Assembly (NCBI GenBank): GCA_025210525.1
Contig: JAOARP010000039.1
Coordinates: forward strand, 62,001-126,000
Length of the DNA stretch: 64,000 nucleotides
Source: Marinisporobacter sp.
GTDB taxonomy: Bacteria > Bacillota > Clostridia > Peptostreptococcales > Thermotaleaceae
Reading direction: 5' to 3'
The translations under genes and the position numbers were made by a program. Under the pieces are notes generated by a model. The model did no database searches. It had not been told where the DNA came from and saw nothing but the letters and a program-made list of their open reading frames with translations. Below, in pieces: positions 54,031 to 63,711 of this stretch (position 1 is its first letter; the number at the start of each line of letters is the position of its first letter).

Positions 54031-54147
54031 ATCTTCTTTCATCCAGACTTTAACTGTCGGCCTTGGAATCTCACCAAGTCAGCTTTCGCGCGCGGGCTAG
54101 CAAAATGCATTACCGCCGGTAGGGAATCACACCCTGCCCTGAAGATT
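54031..54147 (-). promoter_or_regulatory. FMN riboswitch (RFN element)
   Basis: On the minus strand: ATCTTC, AGGGCAGGGTGTGATTCCC, TACCGGCGGTAAT, then AGCCCGCGCGCGA, and the 3' part GATTCCAAGGCCGACAGT ending in GAAGAT to close the P1 stem. These are the conserved blocks. It lowers ribU expression when FMN is high. Confidence 0.95.
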
Positions 54148-54226
54148 ATATTCAGTTTACCTACAAATCATATCATTATACAATTTGCCTGTCAAGCTTT
54201 GTGCAAAACATTGCACACAATATAGC

Positions 54227-54697
54227 TTATCCTGCAATTCTTTGAAGCCAAGTAAATTCATTCAGTAAGGATATATCTTTCTTATGCCCTATATACACGA
54301 TAACTCCTAATATGATTTCATGAGGTAATAAATACAATATTCTTAGCCAATCATTACACCATAAATATACTAAGTTTACATTACCAAAAATCAATAAAGA
54401 CCCTTCCACCATAATGACAATAATACAAGGAACAATCACAGAAAATATAGCAACACTCCATTTTACTCTCATGAAAATATATGTATAAAAGATAAAAGTA
54501 AATGCTATAACAAAGGCATGAGTTCCAAAGTCCATATATTTTCTTATAAAATATGCACTCATTCCTTGCAAGATCCCTACAATAACAACCTTTCTAACTT
54601 GCGGCTTCTTCCCCATTAAAAATAATCCCGCCCATAACATCAAAATTGCTTCCGGAATAGAACCTAATAATATTACTTTTATAGGCATTATATCCAT
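54227..54697 (-). CDS. Membrane protein, unknown
   Basis: 156 residues with about five hydrophobic segments. The start MDIMPIKVILLGSIPEAILMLWAGLFL and the middle look like the membrane-sensor half of AgrC or citrate-sensing kinases, but no kinase part follows. I do not recognise a family. It follows the amidohydrolase by 21 bases in the same direction, so a shared transcript is likely. AAAGGGGA precedes the ATG. Confidence 0.55.
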   Translation of the reverse strand: MDIMPIKVILLGSIPEAILMLWAGLFLMGKKPQVRKVVIVGILQGMSAYFIRKYMDFGTHAFVIAFTFIFYTYIFMRVKWSVAIFSVIVPCIIVIMVEGSLLIFGNVNLVYLWCNDWLRILYLLPHEIILGVIVYIGHKKDISLLNEFTWLQRIAG

Positions 54698-54718
54698 TCA
54701 CATTTCCCCTTTACCTGT

Positions 54719-55879
54719 CTATTTTCTTTTATAAATGATCTTCCCATCAATCATTGTATAATCAACATGTGATGCTAGCTTAAAGGGATGTCCATCCCAT
54801 ATGACAATATCCGCATCCCTTCCTTCTTGAATGCTTCCTACTCGGTCATGAATCCCTAAGATTTCTGCTGGATAAATTGTAATAGCCTTTAGCGCTTCCT
54901 CTTCATCCATTCCTGCTTTTACAGCTAAAGCTGCGCACATAGGAAGATATTGAAGAGGAATTACTGGATGGTCTGTCATAATAGCAATTTTTATTCCCTT
55001 TTTATTTAGTGCTCCTGCTGTCTCAAAGGTAAGATTTTTTAGTTCGAATTTTGATCGTTCTCCAAAGCTTGGTCCTACAATAGCAGATAAACCTTCTTCC
55101 TTAATGACATCTTTAATCAAATGTCCCTCTGTACAATGATCTAGCGTTATTTTCACTCCAAATTCCTTAGCGATGCGAATAGATGTAAATATATCATCTG
55201 CTCTGTGAGCATGAGCCTTTAGAGGGATCTCTCCTCTCATAACAGGAAGAAGTGCTTCCATTTTCATATCAAAGGTTGGCTTTTTTGATGGATCTTCTTT
55301 TGATTTTTCTAGCTTTTCAGCATATTCTTTTGCTTTAAATAGTGTTTCTCTAAGAATTGCTGCTGTTGCCATCCTTGTACTTGGAGCTTGTTTTTTATTA
55401 TTATAAACACGCTTTGGATTTTCTCCAAAGGCACACTTCATAGCAATAGGTGATTTGATGATCATGTCATCAATTCGATCTCCATATGTTTTGATAGCTG
55501 CAAACTGTCCCCCTAATACATTGGCACTTCCAGGCCCTGTTGCAACAGAAGTAATCCCTCCCTCATAGGCTTCTTCAAAATTCCTATCCATTGGATTAAT
55601 AGCATCAATGGCTCTTAGATGGGGTGTTACAGGATCAGTCATTTCGTTTCCATCTGCTCCTTCAAAACCAATTGCATCCTCCCACATGCCTAAATGACAA
55701 TGGGCATCAATAATTCCGGGCATAACTACTTTACCAGTAGCATCAATAACTTTTGCATCTAAAGGAGCTACAATATTTTCTCCTACTTCCTTGATCTTTC
55801 CATCTTCCACAAGGATACTTCCCTTTTCATATTTCTTTCCTTCCATGGTCAATATGCATCCATCTTTTATTAAAATCAT
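54719..55879 (-). CDS. Amidohydrolase
   Basis: 386 residues. The metal motif is DAHCHLG near residue 59-65; later strands carry HAHR and TDHPV, and the end has DADIVIWDGHPF. This is the standard layout of the amidohydrolase superfamily near the imidazolonepropionase/dipeptidase branch. Substrate is unknown. It is the first gene of a pair with a membrane protein, divergent from DUF1850 and the TRAP genes. AGGAGGA lies before the ATG. Confidence 0.85.
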   Translation of the reverse strand: MILIKDGCILTMEGKKYEKGSILVEDGKIKEVGENIVAPLDAKVIDATGKVVMPGIIDAHCHLGMWEDAIGFEGADGNEMTDPVTPHLRAIDAINPMDRNFEEAYEGGITSVATGPGSANVLGGQFAAIKTYGDRIDDMIIKSPIAMKCAFGENPKRVYNNKKQAPSTRMATAAILRETLFKAKEYAEKLEKSKEDPSKKPTFDMKMEALLPVMRGEIPLKAHAHRADDIFTSIRIAKEFGVKITLDHCTEGHLIKDVIKEEGLSAIVGPSFGERSKFELKNLTFETAGALNKKGIKIAIMTDHPVIPLQYLPMCAALAVKAGMDEEEALKAITIYPAEILGIHDRVGSIQEGRDADIVIWDGHPFKLASHVDYTMIDGKIIYKRK

Positions 55880-56049
55880 ATTGATTCCTCCAGTATCTAT
55901 TTATAAAAATAATATCTTTATTAAACCAACAAATCAATCCCTAACACAAATATATTCAACATTTTTTCTATAAATCCTCCAATTTATTAGAGGATTCTTC
56001 CTATATTTTATAGAACCTTATAAATATTAACAAATTAGGAGGATTTTCT

Positions 56050-56547
56050 ATGAATAAATACAGTAAATTTCCTATCATTTTTCTTATTCTATCCCTTATT
56101 GTTATTTACTTTATACAGATTCCAGTACTGCTTTTAGAAGATCTGAAAAGTTCCAATATTATATTTATGCATAAAATTTCCTCTTATGACCAATTTACCA
56201 TGCATTGGATGCATTCTGTGGAGCTAGCGCCTTGGGAAGAAACATTTTATGTAGATAATGATGATAAGATTATATTAGACTATACAAGATTTAAAGCTTT
56301 TGGTGCAGGCGTTCCAGATGGTGCTGGAAAAAAAACAGTCGTTAAAGACGGTTGGATTTACTTTCTAGAAATCAATCAACCTATGCCTAATCTTGCTTAC
56401 GGTATATCTAATTTTGCAAAACATACCTTTTATTTTAAGGATCAAACCTTAAAGCTTTATGAAATGGTTCCAAATGATCATCCTGTTAAAATTTATACGA
56501 AAAGGATTTCTATTCTTTCTTATCTATATCAAAAACTAATTCCATAA
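56050..56547 (+). CDS. DUF1850 protein linked to TRAP transport
   Basis: 165 residues with an N-terminal membrane anchor (about 7-27) and HWMHSVELAPWEETFYVD and YTRFKAFGAGVPDG segments typical of DUF1850. The family is commonly found beside TAXI-TRAP transporters, as here, where the permease gene converges on it. It probably assists that transporter. AGGAGGA lies before the ATG and a terminator follows. Confidence 0.85.
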   Translation: MNKYSKFPIIFLILSLIVIYFIQIPVLLLEDLKSSNIIFMHKISSYDQFTMHWMHSVELAPWEETFYVDNDDKIILDYTRFKAFGAGVPDGAGKKTVVKDGWIYFLEINQPMPNLAYGISNFAKHTFYFKDQTLKLYEMVPNDHPVKIYTKRISILSYLYQKLIP

Positions 56548-56555
56548 TAGTAAAA

Positions 56556-56587
56556 TAAGCTGTTTCCCAAGGAAACAGCCTATTTTT
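56556..56587. terminator. Bidirectional terminator between DUF1850 and TRAP permease genes
   Basis: A perfect 9-base stem (56559-56567 with 56571-56579), loop of 3, with T-rich tails on both strands. Confidence 0.75.
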
Positions 56588-58529
56588 ATGCCGTAATCAA
56601 ATCTCCTTTTTTCCCACTCATCTTTTGAATAAAGAAGATTGCTAAAAACAATACAAATCCAACTAAATCTGTTTTCATTCCTGGCATCATGAGTAAAATA
56701 GCAGAAGCAAACATAATGATTCGATAAATTGCATTTACTTTTGTAAACAAATGTCCTTCTACAGATACGCCTAAGGCAACAACTCCCACAATCGCTGTAA
56801 TAGTTGCAATAACTATCCCTATAGGTGTTGTATCTATTAATAAAAGGGCTGGAGAATATACAAAGATATATGGAACAATAAACCCTGCTAAGGCTAACTT
56901 TACAGCTTGAAAACCTGTTTTTGCTGGATTTCCTCCTGCAATACCTGCTCCTGCAAAAGCAGCTAATGCAACAGGTGGTGTTAAGTTTGCAAGCATTCCA
57001 AAGTAAAATACAAACATATGGGATACATGATGTGGCACACCCATCTTAGCAAGAGCTGGTGCTGCCATAGTTGCTGTAATAATATATGCTGGAATAGATG
57101 GCAGCCCCATTCCTAAAACAATACATGCAATCATTGTAAGGAATAAAGTAATAAATAAATTTCCTTTTCCTAAGAAAAGAATCGCACCTGCGAGCTTTAA
57201 TCCAAATCCAGTCAATGTTGCAACCCCAATAATAAGTCCTACAATAGCACAAGACATGGCAACGCCTAAAGCTGTACGCGCCCCATCTTCTAACGCATCA
57301 ATAATATCCTTAAAATTCATTCTTGTTTCTTTCCTCAAGGCACTTGCACCAATAGTTGCGATAATTGAGAAAAAGGCTGCATAAATAGGTGTTTTTCCTG
57401 AAATCAATAAGTATAATAAAATAATTAATGGAATCAACAAGTGTCCTCTTTCCTTTAAAACCTCTGAAACCTTTGGTAATTGTTCCTTAGGAATTCCTGT
57501 TAAACCATTTTTTGAAGCTCTTAAGTGAATCATAACGATTACACCAAGGTAATAAAGAAGTGCTGGAATAGCAGCAGCTACTGCAATATGAATATATTTT
57601 ATTCCTAAATATTCTGCCATGATAAATGCTGCAGCACCCATAACAGGTGGTAAAATCTGTCCTCCACAGGATGCAGTGGCTTCTACTGCACCAGCAAACT
57701 CTGGTTCGTATCCAATCTTTTTCATCAGTGGAATAGTAAAGGCTCCTGTTGTTACAACATTTGCAACAGCACTCCCATTGATTGAACCAAGTAATCCACT
57801 AGAAATAACAGCTACCTTTGCAGGACCTCCCTTTCCTTGACCTGCAATGGCCATTGCTAAATCATTAAAGAACTGACCCATACCTGATTTTGATAAAAAT
57901 GCACCAAATAATACAAACAAGAAAATATAGGTAGAAGATACCCCTATAGCAATCCCGAAAATTCCTTCAGTTGTTAAATACATATATTCTGCAATATCTT
58001 TTATACCATAACCTCTATGAGCAATAAGATCTGGTAAATAAGGTCCTACATAAGCATAAATTAAGAATAATACCGCAAGTATTGCAATCTCATTTCCAGT
58101 AATTCTTCGTCCTGCTTCTAGTACCAATAAAATTGCCATAATACCGAATACCATATCTGTATCATTAGGCATTCCTGCACGAAGTACTAAATCTTTATAA
58201 TTCATAACAATATACAATCCTAAGCCTAGTGAAAGTACTCCAAAAACCCAGTCTAAAATAGATGCTTTTTTCTTAGAGGATTTTTTAGAAAATGGATATA
58301 AAATAAATACCAAAGCCATAACAGCTGTCGTATGAACGGCCCTGTGCATCAATGTAACTAGAGGTCCTGTAGCAGCAGTATAAAGATGAAATATAGATAA
58401 TCCAATACACATAATAAATACAATCATTCCTGGTATGCTATTTTTATCAAATTTTCTAAACCGAGATTCTGTATCATATTTTTCGAGTATGGCTTCATGG
58501 CCTAATGCGCCTTCTTGCTCCTTTGACAT
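56586..58529 (-). CDS. TAXI-TRAP transporter fused permease
   Basis: 647 residues from ATG 58529 with AAAGGGTG before it; the frame upstream runs 21 more codons without a site. About 16-18 membrane segments, a fusion of the small 4TM and large 12TM TRAP subunits. NGSAVANVVTTGAFTIPLMKKIGY and LPPVMGAAAFIMAEYLG are the marks of TRAP large subunits, and GLPSIPAYIITATMAAPAL of the fused TAXI type. It takes up a small organic acid using the sodium gradient. The binding protein is encoded just upstream. Confidence 0.93.
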   Translation of the reverse strand: MSKEQEGALGHEAILEKYDTESRFRKFDKNSIPGMIVFIMCIGLSIFHLYTAATGPLVTLMHRAVHTTAVMALVFILYPFSKKSSKKKASILDWVFGVLSLGLGLYIVMNYKDLVLRAGMPNDTDMVFGIMAILLVLEAGRRITGNEIAILAVLFLIYAYVGPYLPDLIAHRGYGIKDIAEYMYLTTEGIFGIAIGVSSTYIFLFVLFGAFLSKSGMGQFFNDLAMAIAGQGKGGPAKVAVISSGLLGSINGSAVANVVTTGAFTIPLMKKIGYEPEFAGAVEATASCGGQILPPVMGAAAFIMAEYLGIKYIHIAVAAAIPALLYYLGVIVMIHLRASKNGLTGIPKEQLPKVSEVLKERGHLLIPLIILLYLLISGKTPIYAAFFSIIATIGASALRKETRMNFKDIIDALEDGARTALGVAMSCAIVGLIIGVATLTGFGLKLAGAILFLGKGNLFITLFLTMIACIVLGMGLPSIPAYIITATMAAPALAKMGVPHHVSHMFVFYFGMLANLTPPVALAAFAGAGIAGGNPAKTGFQAVKLALAGFIVPYIFVYSPALLLIDTTPIGIVIATITAIVGVVALGVSVEGHLFTKVNAIYRIIMFASAILLMMPGMKTDLVGFVLFLAIFFIQKMSGKKGDLITA

Positions 58530-58613
58530 CTTATCACCCTTTCTATTTTTATATTTTACGTATTTTTTATAATATTTATATTTCCCAATCATCCATAAAA
58601 AGGATTATATAAA

Positions 58614-58635
58614 GAAAGGGCATTTTAAATGCCCC
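58614..58635 (-). terminator. Weak terminator or attenuator between the TAXI protein and permease genes
   Basis: A 7-base stem (58618-58624 with 58628-58634) right after the binding-protein stop, with a TTTCTTTAT tail. It would reduce permease expression relative to the binding protein. Confidence 0.5.
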
Positions 58636-58640
58636 ATCTA

Positions 58641-59633
58641 TTATTTTCCTTGCTCTTTATAATATTTTTCTGCTCCTGGATGTAATGGAATAGGCATTCC
58701 TTGTTCTACTGTATCTAAACTAATTCTCTTAGCAGCAGAGTGTGCTTCATGTAATGAATCTAAATTATCAAAGATTGTTTTTGTGATTTCATATACTACA
58801 TCATCACTTAATTCGGCTCTTGTCACAAGTAATGTTGTAACAGCTGCAGTTTCGACATCTTCTTTATTATCATAAGTTCCTGCTGGAATCATTTCTGAAG
58901 AATAGAATGGGAAATCAGCAGCTAACTTTTCTACTACATCTTTTCTGATTGGTACAATTTTTACATCATGCGTTGTACAAATATCCATGATTACTGAATT
59001 TGGAAGTCCTGAAGTTAAGAACGCTGCATCTACTGCACCATTTTTTAATTGCTCAATACTTTCAGAATATGATAAGAAATCTTCATCAATATCCTCATAA
59101 GTAATACCATGTGCGCCTAAAATTTGACGAGCATTTACTTCTGTACCACTTCCTGGTGCTCCTACCCCTACTCTTTTTCCTTTTAAATCAGAAATCTCAT
59201 TGATTTCATTTCCTTCTAATGTTACAACTTGCACAAAGTTTGGATAAAGAGCCGCAACCCCTCTTAGGTTTTCAACTTTTCCTTTTTCCTTGAAGACCTC
59301 TGTTCCTGTATAAGCATAGTTAATTACATCATTCATAGCAAAAGCAAGCTCAGCCTTTTTTTCTCCAAGTAATGTAGCATTTACTGCAGATGCTCCTGTA
59401 GATTGTACTGATGCATTCACATTATCCAGCTTTTCATTTAAAAGGTTAGAGATTGCTCCACCAATTGCAAAGTATGGTCCAGAACTACCACCTGTAGCAA
59501 TAGTTACAAAGGTTTTCTCAGCCTTTGCAGGTTGCTCTTCAGATGCAGGCTGATCACTTGATTTAGAACATCCTACAGCAAAAACACTTAATACTAACAT
59601 AAACACCAAAAGCATAGATAGTTTTCTCTTCAT
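58641..59633 (-). CDS. TAXI family TRAP solute-binding lipoprotein
   Basis: 330 residues. A lipoprotein signal ends in FAVGCSKS, with C22 as the lipid-bearing residue. IATGGSSGPYFAIGGAISNLL and VGVGAPGSGTEVNARQIL are TAXI signatures. The family binds glutamate-like or other organic acids. It stands before the permease, and the LytS/LytTR pair lies upstream, which may control it. Confidence 0.93.
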   Translation of the reverse strand: MKRKLSMLLVFMLVLSVFAVGCSKSSDQPASEEQPAKAEKTFVTIATGGSSGPYFAIGGAISNLLNEKLDNVNASVQSTGASAVNATLLGEKKAELAFAMNDVINYAYTGTEVFKEKGKVENLRGVAALYPNFVQVVTLEGNEINEISDLKGKRVGVGAPGSGTEVNARQILGAHGITYEDIDEDFLSYSESIEQLKNGAVDAAFLTSGLPNSVIMDICTTHDVKIVPIRKDVVEKLAADFPFYSSEMIPAGTYDNKEDVETAAVTTLLVTRAELSDDVVYEITKTIFDNLDSLHEAHSAAKRISLDTVEQGMPIPLHPGAEKYYKEQGK

Positions 59634-59749
59634 TTGATTTGTCCCCCTTACCTTTCAGTTTGATAAAATTATATATTATTTTTAGAAATATTAAAATTTA
59701 TTTACATTTTGTTGCACTATTTCTAAATAACCTGCATTTATTTTCAATA

Positions 59750-59777
59750 AAAAGCAAGAAGCAGGAGTACCTGCTTC
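59750..59777 (-). terminator. Terminator of the lytS-lytTR pair
   Basis: A perfect 8-base stem (59758-59765 with 59770-59777), loop of 4, overlapping the stop codon, then TTGCTTTTT. Confidence 0.7.
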
Positions 59778-60510
59778 ATATGCCTAATATTTTCTTAAAT
59801 TTTTTTAAATAATTTCTACTTACAGGGATTTCTGCTTCTTCCTTCCCTTTTATTTTTACTTTATACGTATAATTAAACCATGGAATAATTTCGTCAATGC
59901 AATCAATATTTACAATATAGCTTTTATGAGTTCTGATAAATCTTTTCTTTTTAAATCTTTCTTCTAGCTCCTTTAATGAAAAATTGCAACAATACTCTCC
60001 TCCCCTTGCATGAACAATCATATCTTGATGCTTTGATTCAATATATTGAATCTCTTGTATATCCATCAAAATAAATCGATTATTTTGGGATACACATAAT
60101 TTATCGATTTGTACCTCTTCACTCTCTATGATTTCCTTATCATCACTATTGATTTGTTTTTTTATTCGTTCAATAGATGACTTGATTCTTTCTTCTGAAA
60201 AGGGCTTTAATATATAATCGCATACATTGATTTCAAAGCCTTGAATAGCATATTCATTATAAGCTGTGGCTAAAACAACAAAGGGAGGTTTTTTTTGATC
60301 TAATATTTTTCGCGCCAATATTAAGCCATTCATATGCTGAAGCTGAATGTCTAAAAATACAATATTCGGAGATAATTTTTTTATTAACTCCATTACTTCT
60401 TCCCCATCTCCAGTTTCACCAACAATCTCTACGTCCTCATATTTTTCTAAAAAGTATTTTAATTCATCACGAATATATTTTTCATCATCTACGATCATAA
60501 CCTTAAGCAA
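59776..60510 (-). CDS. LytTR family response regulator
   Basis: 244 residues if it starts at TTG 60510 (MLKVMIVDDEK, like its relatives, AGGGAG about 10 bases upstream); a GTG three codons earlier is possible. A receiver (1-120) with VFLDIQLQ and phospho-acceptor near residue 54 is followed by a LytTR DNA-binding domain (about 140-244) with IQYIESKHQDMIVHA and FIRTHKSYIVNIDCID. It overlaps the kinase gene end. The likely target is the TAXI-TRAP operon downstream. Confidence 0.88.
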   Translation of the reverse strand: MLKVMIVDDEKYIRDELKYFLEKYEDVEIVGETGDGEEVMELIKKLSPNIVFLDIQLQHMNGLILARKILDQKKPPFVVLATAYNEYAIQGFEINVCDYILKPFSEERIKSSIERIKKQINSDDKEIIESEEVQIDKLCVSQNNRFILMDIQEIQYIESKHQDMIVHARGGEYCCNFSLKELEERFKKKRFIRTHKSYIVNIDCIDEIIPWFNYTYKVKIKGKEEAEIPVSRNYLKKFKKILGI

Positions 60511-62224
60511 TTTCCTCACACTCCCTCATATCCTCTTTAATAGGAATTCTTAAAAGTATAGAAGTTCCCTCTCCCACTTCACTCTCTATTTGTAGTCCAT
60601 ATTTTTCACCAAACATTCCTATCAACCTTTGATTTACATTATTAATTCCTAAAGAATCCTTATGAACATTATCATCACTAAGGATATGAGAAAGTCTTTC
60701 TTTTTCTATCCCTACCCCATTATCTTCAATATGGATGATCACTTCTTTTTTTTGTTTGATCCCAACGATACTTACTCTTCCACCATTTTTTTTAGGAAGC
60801 AATCCATGCTTTATGGCATTTTCTACAAGAGGCTGTAATGTTAGGGGCGGAAGAATACAATTCAAATTTTCTTCTGTATCATAAATGACTTCTAATTTAT
60901 CTTCAAATCTAGCTTTTTCAATAGCTACATAAGATTTCACATGATTCAGTTCAACTTCTAGATCGATAAGCTCTTTATTCATGTTTAAATTTTTTCTAAA
61001 AACATTACTAAGATGGGTAATTAAACTCCTAGCTTTCTCAGGATCAATTCTACAAAGAGAACCTATTACCGTTAAAGAGTTAAATAAAAAATGAGGATTA
61101 ATCTGAGCTTGTAATGCCTTAAGCTCTGCTGTAGCTAAAAGCTTAGAATGGTGTTCAAGCTTTCCTAAAGTCAACTGAGTAGAAAAAAGCTTAGCGAGTC
61201 CATTGGCTAACTCCACATCTATAGATGTAATAGCATTAGGTACTCCTTTGTAAAGCTTAAAGGTACCAATCACTTTATGATCTTCTTTTAACGGAAAAAT
61301 GACTACAGACTCAAGGGGACAGTTATTATTTTTATATTCACAAAACTTTTCAGTACAATATCCTAAAATAACAGGTTCTCCTGTATCAAGTACTTGATTT
61401 GTAATATCTGTTACAATGGGCTTTCCTACTCCATGGCGATCTGTTCCTGTTCCAGCATGGGCTACAATTTTTTCTGTGTTTGTAAAGCTTACAGCATTAT
61501 ATTCTGTCATATGATAAACAATTTCTGCTACCTTTTGGATTTCTTTGCTACTTAATCCCTTCTTAATAAAAGGAAGGGTTTTATCAGCAATCTTAAGGGT
61601 CAACTCAGCCTGCTCAGCTCCCATTTTTTCTTCTTCACTAAATATATTATCAATAATTACAAATAAAAGAGCAAGTCCTAAGGAATTGATCACAACCATA
61701 GGAATCCAAATAGCTTTTACTAAGCTCACTGCATCTACAAAGGGTCTTGAGAAAATCAGGACAGAGATCTTTCTCATACTTTCGGCAATAGCTCCTGTAA
61801 GGGCTGCATACATCCACTTTTTCTTCTTGTTTTGAATAAATTTCCCCATAAAGCCTGCCATAAGACCTTCAAATACAGTAGATACAGCACAAGCCATTGT
61901 AGTAAACCCTCCAGCATGAATCATTCCTCGATGACCACCTGCTATGATTCCTGCTAGAAGCCCCACTAAGGGTCCTCCTAAAAGTCCTCCTGTTGCAACT
62001 CCAATAATCCTAGTATTCACTAATGCCCCTTCAAATTCTATACTAAAATAAGTTCCTATGATTCCAAACACACCAAAAACAACAGATAAAAGTAATTTAT
62101 CACCTAATTTTACTGGCTTTTTTGCAATTAAATTTCTAAAAGATTTTAATCTTGATAATATGAATGCAAAAACAAATAGATTTCCAAATTTGTTTGCAAG
62201 ACCTAATATAATATTTAAAATCAT
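60503..62224 (-). CDS. LytS-type sensor histidine kinase
   Basis: 573 residues from ATG 62224 (GGAG at 8 bases); the GTG at 62233 touches its site. A 5TMR-LYT membrane sensor (about 1-200) with GGLLGGPLVGLLAGIIAGGHRG is followed by a GAF-like domain (about 215-350), a His-kinase domain with ALQAQINPHFLFNSL, and an HATPase domain (IEDNGVGI). It is the partner of the LytTR regulator. Ligands reported for this sensor type include pyruvate; here the transporter neighbour suggests an organic acid. Confidence 0.88.
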   Translation of the reverse strand: MILNIILGLANKFGNLFVFAFILSRLKSFRNLIAKKPVKLGDKLLLSVVFGVFGIIGTYFSIEFEGALVNTRIIGVATGGLLGGPLVGLLAGIIAGGHRGMIHAGGFTTMACAVSTVFEGLMAGFMGKFIQNKKKKWMYAALTGAIAESMRKISVLIFSRPFVDAVSLVKAIWIPMVVINSLGLALLFVIIDNIFSEEEKMGAEQAELTLKIADKTLPFIKKGLSSKEIQKVAEIVYHMTEYNAVSFTNTEKIVAHAGTGTDRHGVGKPIVTDITNQVLDTGEPVILGYCTEKFCEYKNNNCPLESVVIFPLKEDHKVIGTFKLYKGVPNAITSIDVELANGLAKLFSTQLTLGKLEHHSKLLATAELKALQAQINPHFLFNSLTVIGSLCRIDPEKARSLITHLSNVFRKNLNMNKELIDLEVELNHVKSYVAIEKARFEDKLEVIYDTEENLNCILPPLTLQPLVENAIKHGLLPKKNGGRVSIVGIKQKKEVIIHIEDNGVGIEKERLSHILSDDNVHKDSLGINNVNQRLIGMFGEKYGLQIESEVGEGTSILLRIPIKEDMRECEEIA

Positions 62225-62233
62225 CAAAATCAC

Positions 62234-62588
62234 TCCACTATAAAAGTTTTAGAATCATAACACTTCCATTATACTGTAAATATTTGTTTTATTACAAATC
62301 TTTTGCCATATGGAAAATTTTAAAAAGATTCTTAATATTCCCTTTTCATATGAGTTATTTTATAATATTATATAGGTATACTAAATAATTTTTAAATATT
62401 AAAATTTTTGTTGAATTTTTAATCCTTCATTTTTATTTTTTATCATAGAAATATTTCTCATTTAAATGCTCATTCACTTTATAAGAGAAACATATGAATA
62501 GGATTTGTAATAAATAGAAAATATATGGATATGCATGAAATAAGCAAGTATTATAAAAAATTTAATTTGTAAAGGGAGGAATGAATCT
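62234..62588. other. Divergent region between lytS and hisC
   Basis: 355 AT-rich bases. I see no riboswitch or T-box pattern and no small gene; only the two ribosome-binding sites are clear. Confidence 0.5.
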
Positions 62589-63692
62589 ATGCATCATAAT
62601 GATTTGTTTAAGAAAGAAGTTCATTCTCTAAAAAGATATGTTCCAGGTAAACCTATTGAAGAAGTAAAAAAAGAATTAGGTTTAGATGAAATCATCAAAC
62701 TTGCTTCTAATGAAAATCCTTTAGGTCCTTCAAAAAAGGCAGTAGAGGCTATTCGTAATGAAGCTGAAAATATTCATATCTATCCTGATTCTTTAGCAGC
62801 TGCCTTGAGGGAAGATTTAGCTAAAAAATACGATCTTCATCCTGATGAAATCCTTGTGAGCAATGGAGGAGAGGAAATCATCAAGCTCATTGGACATACC
62901 TTTATCAATCCTGGTGATGAAGCAATTATGGCAACACCAACCTTTGGTCTATATGCAACAAGTGTTTTACATATGGGTGGAGTCCCTATACAGATCCCAC
63001 TGAAAAATTACAAACACGACTTTGAAGCTTTTATAGAAAAAATTAATGATCATACAAAATTAATATTTGTTTGCAATCCAAACAATCCAGTAGGAAATAT
63101 TATGACGCAAGATGAAATCAATCATCTAGTAAAAAATGTCCCTGAAAATGTAGTTATTGTATTCGATGAAGCATACTATGAATATGCCATAAAAAATCCT
63201 CAATATCCTAATAGCCTAAAAATCTTAAAAGAAAGACCTAATACAATTATTATTCGAACCTTCTCAAAGGTAGCAGGACTTGCTGGTCTTCGAACTGGAT
63301 ATACTTTAACCTCTAGTAAAATCATCAATGAAATGAGTAAAGTAAAAAATGTATTTAATGTAAATAGACTTGCTCAAGTAGCCGCTCGTGCATCCTTGCA
63401 GGATGAAGAACATATCCAGAATACCGTATCCCTTAATTATGAATCATTGGGACTGATGGAAAAATATTTTGAAGAAAATCATTTAGAATATATCAAATCT
63501 AATGCAAATTTTGTATTTGTAAATATAGCTATGGACTCAAAAGTAGCATTTCAAAAGCTAATGGAAAAAGGATTTATCATCCGACCAGGATATCTATGGA
63601 ATATGGATTCTTGGATTAGAATCAGCACAGGTACCCTTGAACAAACAGAAAAATTCTTGCATAAGCTTGATGAGGTACTAAAGATGAGATAA
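62589..63692 (+). CDS. hisC: Histidinol-phosphate aminotransferase
   Basis: 367 residues. PLP-enzyme marks: [14 protein letters not shown] (38-51), [11 protein letters not shown] (160-170), FDEAYYEYA (192-200), the lysine K227 in [13 protein letters not shown], and the last arginine in WIRISTGT. It makes histidinol phosphate from imidazole-acetol phosphate, or in some species acts on phenylalanine and tyrosine. No other his genes lie next to it, so an aromatic role is possible. GGGAGG is 9 bases before the ATG. Confidence 0.88.
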   Translation: MHHNDLFKKEVHSLKRYVPGKPIEEVKKELGLDEIIKLASNENPLGPSKKAVEAIRNEAENIHIYPDSLAAALREDLAKKYDLHPDEILVSNGGEEIIKLIGHTFINPGDEAIMATPTFGLYATSVLHMGGVPIQIPLKNYKHDFEAFIEKINDHTKLIFVCNPNNPVGNIMTQDEINHLVKNVPENVVIVFDEAYYEYAIKNPQYPNSLKILKERPNTIIIRTFSKVAGLAGLRTGYTLTSSKIINEMSKVKNVFNVNRLAQVAARASLQDEEHIQNTVSLNYESLGLMEKYFEENHLEYIKSNANFVFVNIAMDSKVAFQKLMEKGFIIRPGYLWNMDSWIRISTGTLEQTEKFLHKLDEVLKMR

Positions 63693-63711
63693 ATTTTGAA
63701 GGGAGTTTTTT

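Noticed and set aside
62234-62588. T-box or his leader in front of hisC
   Set aside because: No T-box TGG-N-ACC pattern or terminator/antiterminator pair could be seen.
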